Shown: one piece after another, positions 33,646 to 44,400 of the stretch
How positions within the stretch are numbered: the stretch's first letter is position 1
Layout of the letters: the number at the start of each line of letters is the position of its first letter
Assembly (NCBI GenBank): GCA_027886175.1
Contig: JAJNNQ010000023.1
Span: forward strand, 9,441,001 to 9,505,000
DNA from: Phylloscopus collybita
Taxonomy: Eukaryota; Chordata; Aves; Passeriformes; Phylloscopidae
Direction: 5' to 3'
DNA length: 64,000 nt
Notes under the pieces: generated by a model
Database searches by the model: none
Told to the model about the DNA's origin: nothing
What the model saw: the letters and a program-made list of their open reading frames with translations, nothing else
Program-made: the position numbers and the translations under genes

Positions 33646-34477
33646 CAAATGAATGGATACTGTCTCGATTCAAAACCTGCTGCACTTACATGGTCATTTT
33701 CGTAGGACAGCTTTATCAATCACCTACAGGATGTCACTCAGTGATTGATGGTCACCTGCACTCAGCATCTACAGCAGGAAAGGAGTGCTGGCAGAGGCCG
33801 TGAGTACCTGAGCCTGACTCAGCCACAGCTCCCTCCTTCCCAAGAGCTGGACCCATCGTGCCTGGTCTGAGTGCAGAAACCAGCACCATCCCCGTTCTCC
33901 CCTCTGGCAGCTCACAGCTGTGGGCTTCAAAGGCAGCCCAAAACACTCTGGAGAGAAAAAACAGGGGCAGAGCAGAGATCAAATTAAATCCCAGCCATGG
34001 AGCACATCAGTTGCAGGCGGTTTTAACGAGGAATCCAGCAGAGGCAGGGAGTTCCTCAGCCGCTGTGTAATTAGAGCGGGGGTGGGCAGCGTCAGTGCCC
34101 AGCCGAGCCCGGCCAGGCCGGGATCCTTCCCACGGCTCTGCCTGCTCGCTTGGAGCGCGGGGAGTTCCGCTTCTCCTGCTTTGCCTTAATTACCCCTGCA
34201 CTCTCTGTACTCGGCTTTTCCCCTCTAGCCTGCAACTGTTCAGACCAGACTTTTTATATGAAAAAAATATTGCGATGTGATTGGTGTTTTATCTGGGGCG
34301 TCGGACTGAGGTATAGAGCAGCAAAGGGGCCGCAAACGGGTCCGTCCCCAGAGCCCGGGGGATGCCAGGCCGGCTGCGTCCCGGGCTGCTGCTGCTGCTG
34401 TTCTGTCCATCCTGCCTCGCTCCCTGCGCGTTCCCTCGCTCCTCGGGCAGTTTCCCTGCCATCGCCGCTGTTGCCAC

Positions 34478-35387
34478 ATCCCCAGTCCCGCTGTCCCCAG
34501 GCCCCCTGTCCCCGGTCCCGGTGTCCTCAGTCCCGGTGTCCCCGCTCTCTGTGCCCCCCGGCCCCCGTGTCCCCCCCGCTCTGTGTCCCCCGCTCTCAGT
34601 GTCCCCCCGCTCTGTGTCCCCCGCTCTCAGTGTCCCCCCGCTCTGTGTCCCCCCCGCTCTGTGTCCCCCCCGCTCTGTGTCCCCCGCTCTCAGTGTCCCC
34701 CCGCTCTCTGTCCCCCCGGCTCTCTGTGTCCCCGCTCTCTGTCCCCCCCACTCTCTGTGCCCCCGCTCTCTGTCCCCCCCGCTCTCTGTGTCCCCGCTCT
34801 CTGTGTCCCCCCCGCTCTCTGTGCCCCCCGCTCTCTGTGCCCCGCTCTCTGTCCCCCCCGCTCTCTGTGCCCCCTCTCTCTGTGTCCCCGCTCTCTGTGT
34901 CCCCCCCGCTCTCTGTGCCCCCCGCTCTCTGTCCCCCCCGCTCTCTGTGCCCCGCTCTCTGTGTCCCCCCCGCTCTCTGTGCCCCCCGCTCTCTGTGCCC
35001 CGCTCTCTGTCCCCCCGCTCTCTGTGCCCTCGCTCTCTGTGCCCCGCTCTCTGTCCCCCCCGCTCTCTGTCCCCCCCGCTCTCTGTCCCCCCCGCTCTCA
35101 GTGTCCCCGCTCTCAGTGTCCCCCCCGCTCTCTGTCCCCCCCGCTCTCTGTCTCCCCCGCTCTCTGTGCCCCGCTCTCTGTCCCCCCCGCTCTCAGTGTC
35201 CCCGCTCTCAGTGTCCCCCCGGCTCTCTGTGTCCCCCCCGCTCTGTGTCCCCCCGCTCTCTGTTCCCCCCCGCTCTCAGTGTCCCCCCCGCTCTCTGTGC
35301 CCCGCTCTCTGTCCCCCCCGCTCTCAGTGTCCCCCCGCTCTCTGTGTCCCCCCCGCTCTCTGTGCCCCCTCTCTCTGTGCCCCCATC
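34478..35387. repeat. C-rich minisatellite, unit about 13-17 bp (CCCCCCGCTCTCTGTG)
   Basis: About 0.9 kb of tandem units CCCC(CC)GCTCTCTGT(GT) and CGCTCTCAGTGTCC variants, roughly 60 copies. The left end is more degenerate (CCCCAGTCCCGCTGT). The unit has no stop codon in any plus-strand frame, so three long overlapping Pro/Ser/Leu/Cys-rich frames span it and carry no coding signal. It sits directly upstream of the RAB11FIP4-like promoter. Confidence 0.97.
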
Positions 35388-35688
35388 CCGCCCGGCCCCG
35401 CCGGGGCCTCCCTGCTGCCCGCGGCGCCCCCTGGCGGCGGCCGCGCCTCCCTCAGCTTATCCTCCAGCTCTGCCTATTGTTCTCCCGCCCGTCGCTCCTT
35501 CCCTCCCTCCGCCGGGGCTCGCGTCCTCCCTCCGCTCTCCTCCATCCCTCCCTCCATCCCTTCCTCCTCCTTCTCGCCGTCGCTCCCGCCCCGCTCCCCG
35601 GAGCTGATGTCACGCACCCGCTGAAGGCGCGGGCGATCATGGCTGCTGCGGCCGCGACCGTGCCGCCGGCCTCCAGCTAATGCCCGCG
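35388..35688 (+). promoter_or_regulatory. CpG-rich promoter / 5' UTR of the RAB11FIP4-like gene
   Basis: GC- and CpG-rich, without a TATA box. It includes GCGCCCCCTGGCGG (35424-35437), close to the CTCF core motif, and a CRE-like TGATGTCA near 35606. The CpG-rich stretch continues through exon 1 to about 36470. The transcription start is not determinable. Confidence 0.65.
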
Positions 35689-35823
35689 ATGGAGCCGGCC
35701 AGCCTGCTGCGGTTCCTGCGGAAGCTCAAGGAGGTTTTCGACGTGTGCGATGAGGATGCGGACGGGTTTATCCGGGTGGAGCACTTCGTCGCCCTGGGGC
35801 TGCAGTTCGGCCAAGGGGATGAG
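35689..35823 (+). CDS. RAB11FIP4: RAB11FIP4-like, first coding exon (Rab11 family-interacting protein 4)
   Basis: Class II Rab11-FIPs bind Rab11 and Arf GTPases on recycling endosomes and act in cytokinesis and membrane delivery. The exon encodes 45 residues ending DGFIRVEHFVALGLQFGQGDE before the donor GAG|GTGAGT. Human RAB11FIP4 exon 1 has DGFLRVERVAALGLRFGQGEE before the same intron position. The segment is the start of the EF-hand region; the loop DEDADGFIRVEH lacks the usual position-12 Glu. A weak-context in-frame ATG lies three codons upstream (35680); the ATG at 35689 has G at -3 and +4 and is preferred. The paralogue RAB11FIP3 is the alternative. The remaining exons, including the Rab-binding domain, lie beyond the window. 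Confidence 0.85.
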
Positions 35824-38389
35824 GTGAGTGCGGCGACTCCCGGCCCCCGCGCAACTTTCACCTGCTGTGTCTGGCCGGACCCGCCCGGGCCGCCCCGTCA
35901 CCCACCTGTCCTCACCGCGGTCCCCGTCCCTTCGGGAGCCCCAGGTTCGTGCCTCAGGGCAGCCCGGTCCCGCTCCTTTCGGGGTGGCTCGGGCTCCCTC
36001 CCTTCCTCGGGGGGTCCCAGAGCCTTCCCTTGGCGGCCTGGAGCCCCCTTCCCTCAGGGCCTTCCCCCTTTCCCGCGGAGCTCTCCCCAAAGACAGCCCG
36101 GCTTCCTCCTTCCCAGGGGGTCCCGGAGCATCCCCCGTCCCTCGGGGCAGCCCAGACCCCTCGGGTACAGAGGCGGTCGCGGTGCCTTTCGAGGGGTGTT
36201 TTTATTCTGGGTTTTGTCCGTCCTGGCTGAGCTGAGCGCTCGCCGGCGTGCCGGGCTCGGTGGGGCACTGGGAGCGGAGCCAGGGCGGTGCTGGCGGTGT
36301 CTGGATAGTCAGGGAAGGACCTGTCCAGGCACCCCAAAACCGCCCGGGGATGGGTCGGGAGTGAGGGCTTCATCCGTCCCTCCCTCCATCCCTGCCTCCC
36401 TCCAGCCCTTCAGTGACACAGCGTTAATCTGGAGTCGCGCCACCGGTCTCGGCAGAGCCGTTGCGTCAGTGGGGCCGGTGTAAATCGTGACATCAGTGGA
36501 GATGGGAGTGGGATTCGGGCCACAGGCGATGAGGGCAACGCCATGCGCTGGCTGGAAACAGTTCCCTTCAGTGATTCGATCAAGGGCTGCAGCTCCAGCG
36601 AGATGAACCAGCAAGAAACGCTTTCCTAGGAGAACTCTTGGGATGTTGCACTTCACTGTTCAATGCTTCACAATGCGCCCCAGCAAGTTGGGGTGCCAGG
36701 GACGAGGAGTGAAGTTTGGGACTGCGATCAGGTTCAGAAAACCAGTGTCAAACAACCTTTTAAACGACAATAAAGCAAATTAATATGAGGAGCTAATAAA
36801 ACGGTGATTTATAGAGGTATGCCAAAGAGGCAGCAAAGCCAGAGTGAATTTAAGTAATTGTTGGAGCAAATCGCTTATTTCTAGCTTGCCACTTGTAATG
36901 AAACACAGCTTGTGAATTAAATCAGGAAATCAGGAGACAGAAGGCTTATTGCTTACAGACAGTCACAGGTCTTAAACATTTTCTTAATGAGAGGCTGCAG
37001 TTTGTGGTTTTAACAAGCAAAATACAAAGGAGAAATGAGTAATCGTAACAAGTTTATTGATTTTGGGTTTATTTGTCTGTTGTATAACTTTATATAAACT
37101 AATAGAAGTATTTTTAAATCCTTACTGCCAGATAAACGGCATCCAAATTGCTTTTTGCATTACTGTGTTTATTTGGAGGCAGATCAGTGGCTTTCTTGTG
37201 CAGCACTGAGGAAGACTGACAAAATTCTACTGTCTGTTTTGCAGCAGGATGACGCTGATGGTCATAGCAATCCTTTTTGGTTTTAAAAGTCTTTCAGGTT
37301 GCGAGAGTGGAGTGGGTGTTCTGTAAGATGCAAAGGAGGGTTTGGGTGATGATCTCATAAGCTTAGAGTGAATTGGAGTATATTAGTTGAAAAATGTTTA
37401 AATGGAGAGAAAGGGAAAACTGGAAATCCCAGTAAAGACCAGTTGTCAGTAATGATTTCAGGATGGGCTGCCTTGCTGGGCAGGCACAGGAGAGAGTGCC
37501 AGTGGTGAGAAATGCTTGCTTCGTTCAGTTGTAACTAGCAGTGTTTGATAAGATATTTATAAAACTGGGACAGAGAAGTCTTGTCTATATATCTTATCTC
37601 TTTATCTATCAGTGTTATAGTATAACTTGTTCTGGTTTATTTCCCCATGCCTGGTGTAGTTATTGTTGGATGTCAGGAGCAGCTGAGTAAATGGGATTTG
37701 TAAATCACCCAAAGAGGTTTGCTAGTGAAATAGAGTCAATTTTCCAAGTGCAGATTTACTCCAGAACAACCACTGTAGGTGAGCTACTCCAGTTTAAAGG
37801 CTTGTTAAAAGTGAATTTTCTGTGTGATGAATCACAGTTGATGTTTGGAGATGGTGAGAATCTACTCTCCCAAGTAACACAGTGCTTTCAACCTTGCATC
37901 TGCAAGAACCTACCAAGTTCTGTGTGGAAATGCATCTCGTGAAATTAAACTGAGGAGACACTGTTAGGGAGCAATTCCCTTTAACACATTATAAGATATT
38001 TACTGTCAATGAGAATTAGTTATATTTTTGATTATGCTAAACTTCTTGGGCCTTGTCCACCTTGAGTCCCTTTACATTCAAAAGAAATCTTTCCGTGGGC
38101 ATCAGTGAAAGATTGATTTGCCCTCCTGTGCAATCATAAGTATTATTCTGTTTATGGAGTTCATCTGGCCACGGGAAGGGTCCTATTCTGTAGCAATTCT
38201 GTATTCTGTGTATTGAATAATTCTGATACTTACCAACAGTAGCCTGGGGTCATGTCTATGAAATGAGAGAGTATCTGTCCCTTCGGTTGTGCCTGAAGGG
38301 TACACACAGCTTTCCCCTCTTCTCTACCTCCTCAGAGCCAACACCATCCAAAGATTGAAGTCTGCAAATTGTTAATACTAACTTCAGTA

Positions 38390-38470
38390 GGCTTTGTAGG
38401 GCATTTAGCCTTTTCTGGTATTTTTTTCTTTCTGTTTTTTTTTCCTTTCTTGTGTGTGTGTGGTGTGTAG
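38390..38470. repeat. pyrimidine-rich and (TG)n low-complexity tract
   Basis: T-rich runs broken by C are followed by TTGTGTGTGTGTGGTGTG. This is simple low-complexity sequence with no further structure. Confidence 0.7.
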
Positions 38471-41400
38471 TGAACATGCTGAGTTTTATTATTCCTGAAA
38501 GGTAACAACTCTCTGAAAACTGCCCCAAGGCAAAAACGTTGCAGCAAGGCAGCAGCTTTCCCTTCAAGCAAAGCAGCCCTTACCTGCACAGCCAAAATAA
38601 TAAACTTTAATGTTTCTGGTTAACTTTTTTTTTTTTTTCTATTTTATTTTTAATGGACTTTTGAAACCTCTGCTTCTAATAGGTTCTAGCAAGTTTGCTT
38701 GCAAGCTTTTGCTTTGCCCTGCAAAGCATGTGGTTCAACTAGAGGAGAGAAGGATTTGGTTGTATTGATTTGGTAGAGCCAGGAACAGAACAGGTCTCTA
38801 AATTCCTGAATTTAGAGCAGATCTGACTGGCTGTCAAGCACTGCTTGCATATACAAACAGTTGTGGAACTCCTGCTTTCAGGCAGTTGGGCGTTCCAGCC
38901 TCTGTTCATCCCATCTGACTGTGGGCATTTAACTGAGTTGTCTCCATCAATCTTTCTCCATGGACACTGATGAGCAGTTGAACACTCAGAGGCTGTAACA
39001 GGACCAAAGGATGAAATAAATCCCTCAGAGATGCTTCTTTGTCTCCAGGACAACAGAAACTCCTAGCTGAGACTTTTGATTCTGTGCTTGCGTCTGACTT
39101 TCCTCATGAATGGGGTGTTTGCCGTTTGTGTAGAAATCTGAAGAAAGACAAGAAGGGCTGTTTCCAAAGCGACTTGACTGGATGGCATGTACTCACTAGC
39201 TAAAGAAACACTTCACATAACACTGAGAAATGCCAAGAGTCGCTCACCATCTGGTTCCCTTTTACTGGGGAAAGAGTTGCAGTAGCAGCCAAGTGTCTGG
39301 GAGCATTGTGAGTGACATGCTCAGCAAGCCCCAGTTCTGGCAGCGGATTGTGTGAATGTGTATTTCAGGGTAGTGCCAGTTGATGTTTCATTATGCCAGA
39401 TTCTACTTAAACTCCACACTCAGTTTTCAGCAACAAGTAAAGTAAGCTGAGCATGTTGACAACTTTTTTCTGAGGCAGGAACACCTTTTGGAGGTGTGCA
39501 AACCATGCAGGTGCTCACACAGTCATCTTTGTCATGGTGAGATCTGCTCATCACTGCATCATCGAAGCTGTGTCACAATTGAAAGGGAGCTTCAGCAGCT
39601 GATAAAATGCATAGGCCAATATCAATTATTCACATGAGTGGACAGTAATCCACTGAAAGGCAATGGTTTATTAGTGGTGTAGAACAGAAATAGCTATGAG
39701 TTCACATATTTCTCTTGTACAGATAAAAATTTCTGGCCAAAAGAAACTGTTATAGGGAGACGTTTCTTGGTTATTTCAATCATCAGCCCCATTCAGGGCT
39801 GAAGTTAAAGGCATCAACCTCAAGTGGTGCTCCAGCACTAGGCTGTGGCTGTGGCTGAGTTTAATGGCACTCCTGGTGGTTCATTTTGACTTACTGTCAG
39901 ATGTCTCCCAGGAGCTGAGGCTGTCATACTCCAAACAGCCATTCTGTTGTAACCACTTCAGAAGTAGCTTCTCCTGTAATTTCAGCACTGTGATTTCACT
40001 GGCTGACAATCTGGAGTCTTTCTGAGGAGTCTGGGTGAATTTCAGGCCCTGACTGTAGTGTTGAAGCTCAGAGTTGCACCCAGAAATTAAAGGAACCAAA
40101 ACTCCTGTCAGTGTGCACAATGACAGCACAGCTCATACTTTCTTGGTAACATGAGTCTGCAGCCATGAGACAAAGAGACTTTGGCACTGAAACATGGAAA
40201 CAAAAGGGTGTTATCAAGTGATACTGCCATTCTCATAAGGTCATACCTGGAAATAATTATTGAAAGAAAAAATAAAATATTTGCCTATTTGACATTAACA
40301 GGGATACAAAGAGCAGTCCCACGTGACAGTGTTTTCTAGGCAGCAGCAAGGCTGCCATGCATTCAGATTCCTTAAATCTCTATTTGCTAATGACCCAGAT
40401 GTTTAATATAATTTACAATGACTGGAAAAAAATAGAGTTCTGAAGTGGAACAGTGGGGTACTCAGATTAGTCAAGGTACAGCCACTGCAGCCTCCCTAAT
40501 TCAATACAAAGTAACAGTGAATATGTTTAAAATATACCTTTTGGTGTATGCTGAAACTAAGCATGTATTTCGAAACAGCTGACATAAAGCAAGCTTGGTA
40601 GTTAGTGTTAATGAAACGTTTGCCAAAGCACTGTGGTGGAGAGAGGAGCTGTAGGTTTGCTGTGCACTCATGAGTTTAATTCATTATGTAATGTTTGCAT
40701 TTCAAAGGTAAGAGCTTTGAGGGGTACAGCTAAGAATTGGTTGTTGCTGTGTTTTGCAATACAAGTCAGTGATGTGGAACAGTAAATTCTTAACGCCCGA
40801 AGGAAAGGCAATCAATTTTGATAGTAATTCTTGATATTTAAATGACTGTGTTTTATTGCTACCTCAGTGTTTGCATTTAGCACAGGTGGTATTGTGTTGA
40901 CTTATCATTAAATGCAAAAGTAAAAAAAGGCATGAATGAGACAGAGAAGACAGTACAGTATGGAAAGGAGCATATGTAAGTGGTGTGTTAAAACATTCAG
41001 CTGCCAGGCAAGGCCAGATATTTTCTATGTAAATTTTTCTCCCTCCATGCCTGATTCAGTCCATGCTCTTAAGTTGTAAAATTGTTGTTCTTTGTCTGTG
41101 ATACGCCTGCATGTTCTCCAGAAATTTGCTCCTGCAAATCCTATGGAGGATTTTGGATTTCTCACATGTATTGATTTTATTCCTCTAATATGATTAAGCT
41201 TTGAAAAGCAAATTAAAGGAAATTGCTGGAAGAGAGGGTAAGTCTTGGAGGGAGAACAAGCTCCTGCCATCTAATATTGGTGGGGGGGATCCCCAATACC
41301 TAATTTTTTTTGGCTTCTAAATTGCATTGTTACCTGCAATTTAGCACAATTGACTCGTACTCAGCAGCAGTGCTTTTGTAGCAATGAAATGGAAACAAAT

Positions 41401-44400
41401 CAAATGCCTAATGTTTAATGTTTTTATTCTCTGTGCAGTTGACATTATAGTCTCCTATTAATTTTATCTGATTTTAATGCTGATATTCACAAACATTTTA
41501 AAATCCTTAATCTGATTTTTGCATCAGACTGTCTGCTCAGGAGTTCTGACAGTTCTTAAAATATGCAGTATTTGGGGACACACGTGATCTCAGACCTAGA
41601 TCCTGGCACAGGCTGCTGAGTAAACACCCATCCCTGAAGGTGGTTAACTCAGTGCAGGGTGTGATTAAGCACATGAATGATAAAAGAGATCGTCAGACAC
41701 AATCACTACTACTCCAACATATGGTTTTACAACAGCAGTGTGAGTGTAAACCAAGCACTGTATGATACCCTTTTACTCAAGATACAGTTAACGAGCCTCA
41801 CTTAGAGAGAATGCAAGTGTTTCTGTAGAGTTATGTATGCTGGTTTCACATTTTGTGTGCATTTAAAACCATAAATAGCGGGCCTCCTTCCTAAGCCTTG
41901 AATCCATTTCAGTTCTGAAGGATGTTCAGCCTGAGAATGAGAGACAGGACTGAGCTGTGGGGTCAAAGTAGTGCAAGGGAGACGGGGCACAAAATGCAGG
42001 CACTGGAAAAATTGCAGTATACTCCTTTGATTTTAAAGCTGCTTTGACAGTTCAGTTTGGGTGAAGCATTATGGTTTTAGGGGTTCAAGTGAAAAGCTTA
42101 GAAATAAGTGAGACTTTCCTCTGTTAGGATTCCTGAAATTAGAAGGAAGGGTACTGGAATGGTGTGCTCCGGAATGCAGAGGATATTGGCCTGCTGAAAT
42201 GAGAGATATTTCAGAATGCCCTACATTTCAGTACATACATATGTGTTTTTTCAAGTATTCTGTAACATCACACATACATCTGCATTGTCAAAGTTGTTTT
42301 TTCCCCTTTGGGGCACATTCTGGTGGTGTTCCATCACCTCCAGATGACCTGACCCTCCTGATGGGATCCAGATGGCTTCTGGAACATGGGATATTATTTT
42401 CCAGTGGCACTTCAGTTTTCATGATAAAATATTCAAACAAACATGCAAACAGCTTTGTCCATGTGTTTGCATGGTATTAACAGATTTGAGAAACTGTCTA
42501 AAATATTGGTGACTTTGCTAGTTTAGTAGTAAGTGACTATATGGGTAGCTTTAAACCTAATATATAGGATGTATATGTTGGGATATGTTGCTAAGGCCAC
42601 TTTTATCAGTGTTGTAACCTCCTGGGAACAGGAGAAACCTGTAGGAGAATTTTGTTGCACACTTTTTGCAGATTCCTTAACAATTGCTTTATGAGTCTGG
42701 CACATTATTTTTGTCTTAAAGAGGTAGGAATGTAAGTAACTTCACCTTTTGGGGTTTTCCATAAGTATGATACCTTGATGGTTTTCATTTGAAGCTAGCT
42801 TTTTATTGACAAAATTTAAATTGGAATATTTGGCAAACAACAAGTGAAAATGCTCCAAAACATAAAATTTTGCTTAACACAAAGCATTTTTTCCATTTTC
42901 TTCTGAGAAACATGAAAAAGAATAAATGGGTTTGATTTCCTTTACTTGGTAAGAAAGCTGAAAAATCATTTTTTTACCAAGTTATGTATTGAGTGAGTGC
43001 AGAGACTTAGTGGATGTTGGAGGAAGGGAAAATATGTTTTTCAGTTCTCTGCCTAATTGGAGTTGTGTTCAGGTTGCAGTTATCCAGAGCTGGGGGGAAA
43101 ATAAAGCAACAGGTAAAGCAAAACCATGAATAATGCCAAGCCGTGTAAGAGACTAGGCAGTGTAATCTGCAGGAAAAGAAAATCAGTGAGTTTGTACAGG
43201 AAGCAGGAACAGCTTTAAAGTGTGGTACAGGAGAATTTAGGATTGTGGTCCATGAATGTTTGTTTGGCTATGATTCATTTATTGCAGCCAGATACGGGGG
43301 AAACTTGTGAATTTTAGCCTCCGGCGTGAAGAGTGAATTGTGTGTTTCATTCCTCAGTTCTCTTTGGGATTGCTTGAAAATAAAGAATTGAGGAGTGCTT
43401 TGGGACACATCTTCAAAGGAGCTTTGATAATGTCAGTTTTGCTTTTCCTGCTGAGCAAGGCATGGAAGTTTCCACTGAGGAAAACTGCATCTTGCTTCCT
43501 CACCTGGGAGCTGAGTGCCCTTTACCAGACACAAATTCCACTACACGGTCAGCTGCATTTCACTGGAAAGTGCTGTGATATTTGCTTCCAATCAGACAGT
43601 CCAATGTGTCTTGTTTAGAGAGAGAATGAAATTGGTTTGAGCAGCCTTCTGTTGACAGCTGTCATTTGGAAAGGTCTGAATGTGAAGGTCAATGCATCTG
43701 TAACTGCCAGTGTGACTTTGGGGGTGACAGATTATGATCTTTATCAATAACCTACCACCTCTCTTGTGTCCTGAAGTCACCTTGACTGATGACTCTGCTG
43801 GTACTCTAGAGGATTTCTGGACATGTCAGCCAGATTGGAAGCTTTGGCTCTAACCAAGCTCATGATGTCTTTCCAATGGGTGAAAAGACAATTTGCTACA
43901 TACAGAGAATTTGGCACAGCTCAAGTTACTGTCGTGGTACAAAGGCTGGCAGATGCAGATCATTCATTTTGATTTAGATAGTCACCCAGATAACCTCTGG
44001 AAAAGGTCAAATAGTCACAAATTACTTGCATTTTGCCGAAGGTCGTGGCACAGATTGCTTTTCCTGTGTGCGTAGGCCCATGTGATTTCTCTTGCTGTAT
44101 TTTTCTTGTACATTTGGCCTGACTACTGCAAATTGCACTTCTTTACCCAGGAGGAATTTTTTCCCCTGTGGCATTTTAAATAAATTTTCAGAAGCCTGAC
44201 AACCCTGGTGTGTGGAAGCACCCTCATGGTACTCCTGTCTGGTTCTCCCTGAGTGGGTGGTGGAGGTTGGTGATGCTGTGGATCAGCTGTTTCTTTGGGG
44301 TGGGGACTGAATATGCAGTGCATTGGCACGAGCAGGGACAAATTGCTGCTCCCAGTCTGCTGCCTGGGGCCACAGAATGGTTTGAGGAGGAGGAGGAGGG

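Larger units (their letters stand above)
25544..34477. other. intergenic region SCPEP1 to RAB11FIP4-like gene
   Basis: About 9 kb. It holds the SCPEP1 3' UTR (extent unknown), a solo LTR at 27046-27577 and a tiny CR1 scrap near 33590. The AKAP1 gene that follows SCPEP1 in mammals is not seen, and no exon with recognisable homology was found on either strand. The open frames present are short and have no visible domains. Confidence 0.65.

Noticed and set aside
25544..34477. Search for AKAP1 exons expected next to SCPEP1
   Set aside because: No KH/Tudor-domain coding sequence was recognised on either strand.
34150..35680. Three overlapping plus-strand frames of 365-485 codons, one starting with a signal-peptide-like MPGRLRPGLLLLLF
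   Set aside because: The minisatellite unit has no stop in any plus-strand frame, so all three frames stay open together. The hydrophobic leader at 34362 is best explained by CTG-rich sequence.
37241..37285. TTTTGCAG followed by a short frame QDDADG resembling an EF-hand loop
   Set aside because: The frame stops after 13 codons, and it does not match the expected second exon of RAB11FIP4. Taken as coincidence.
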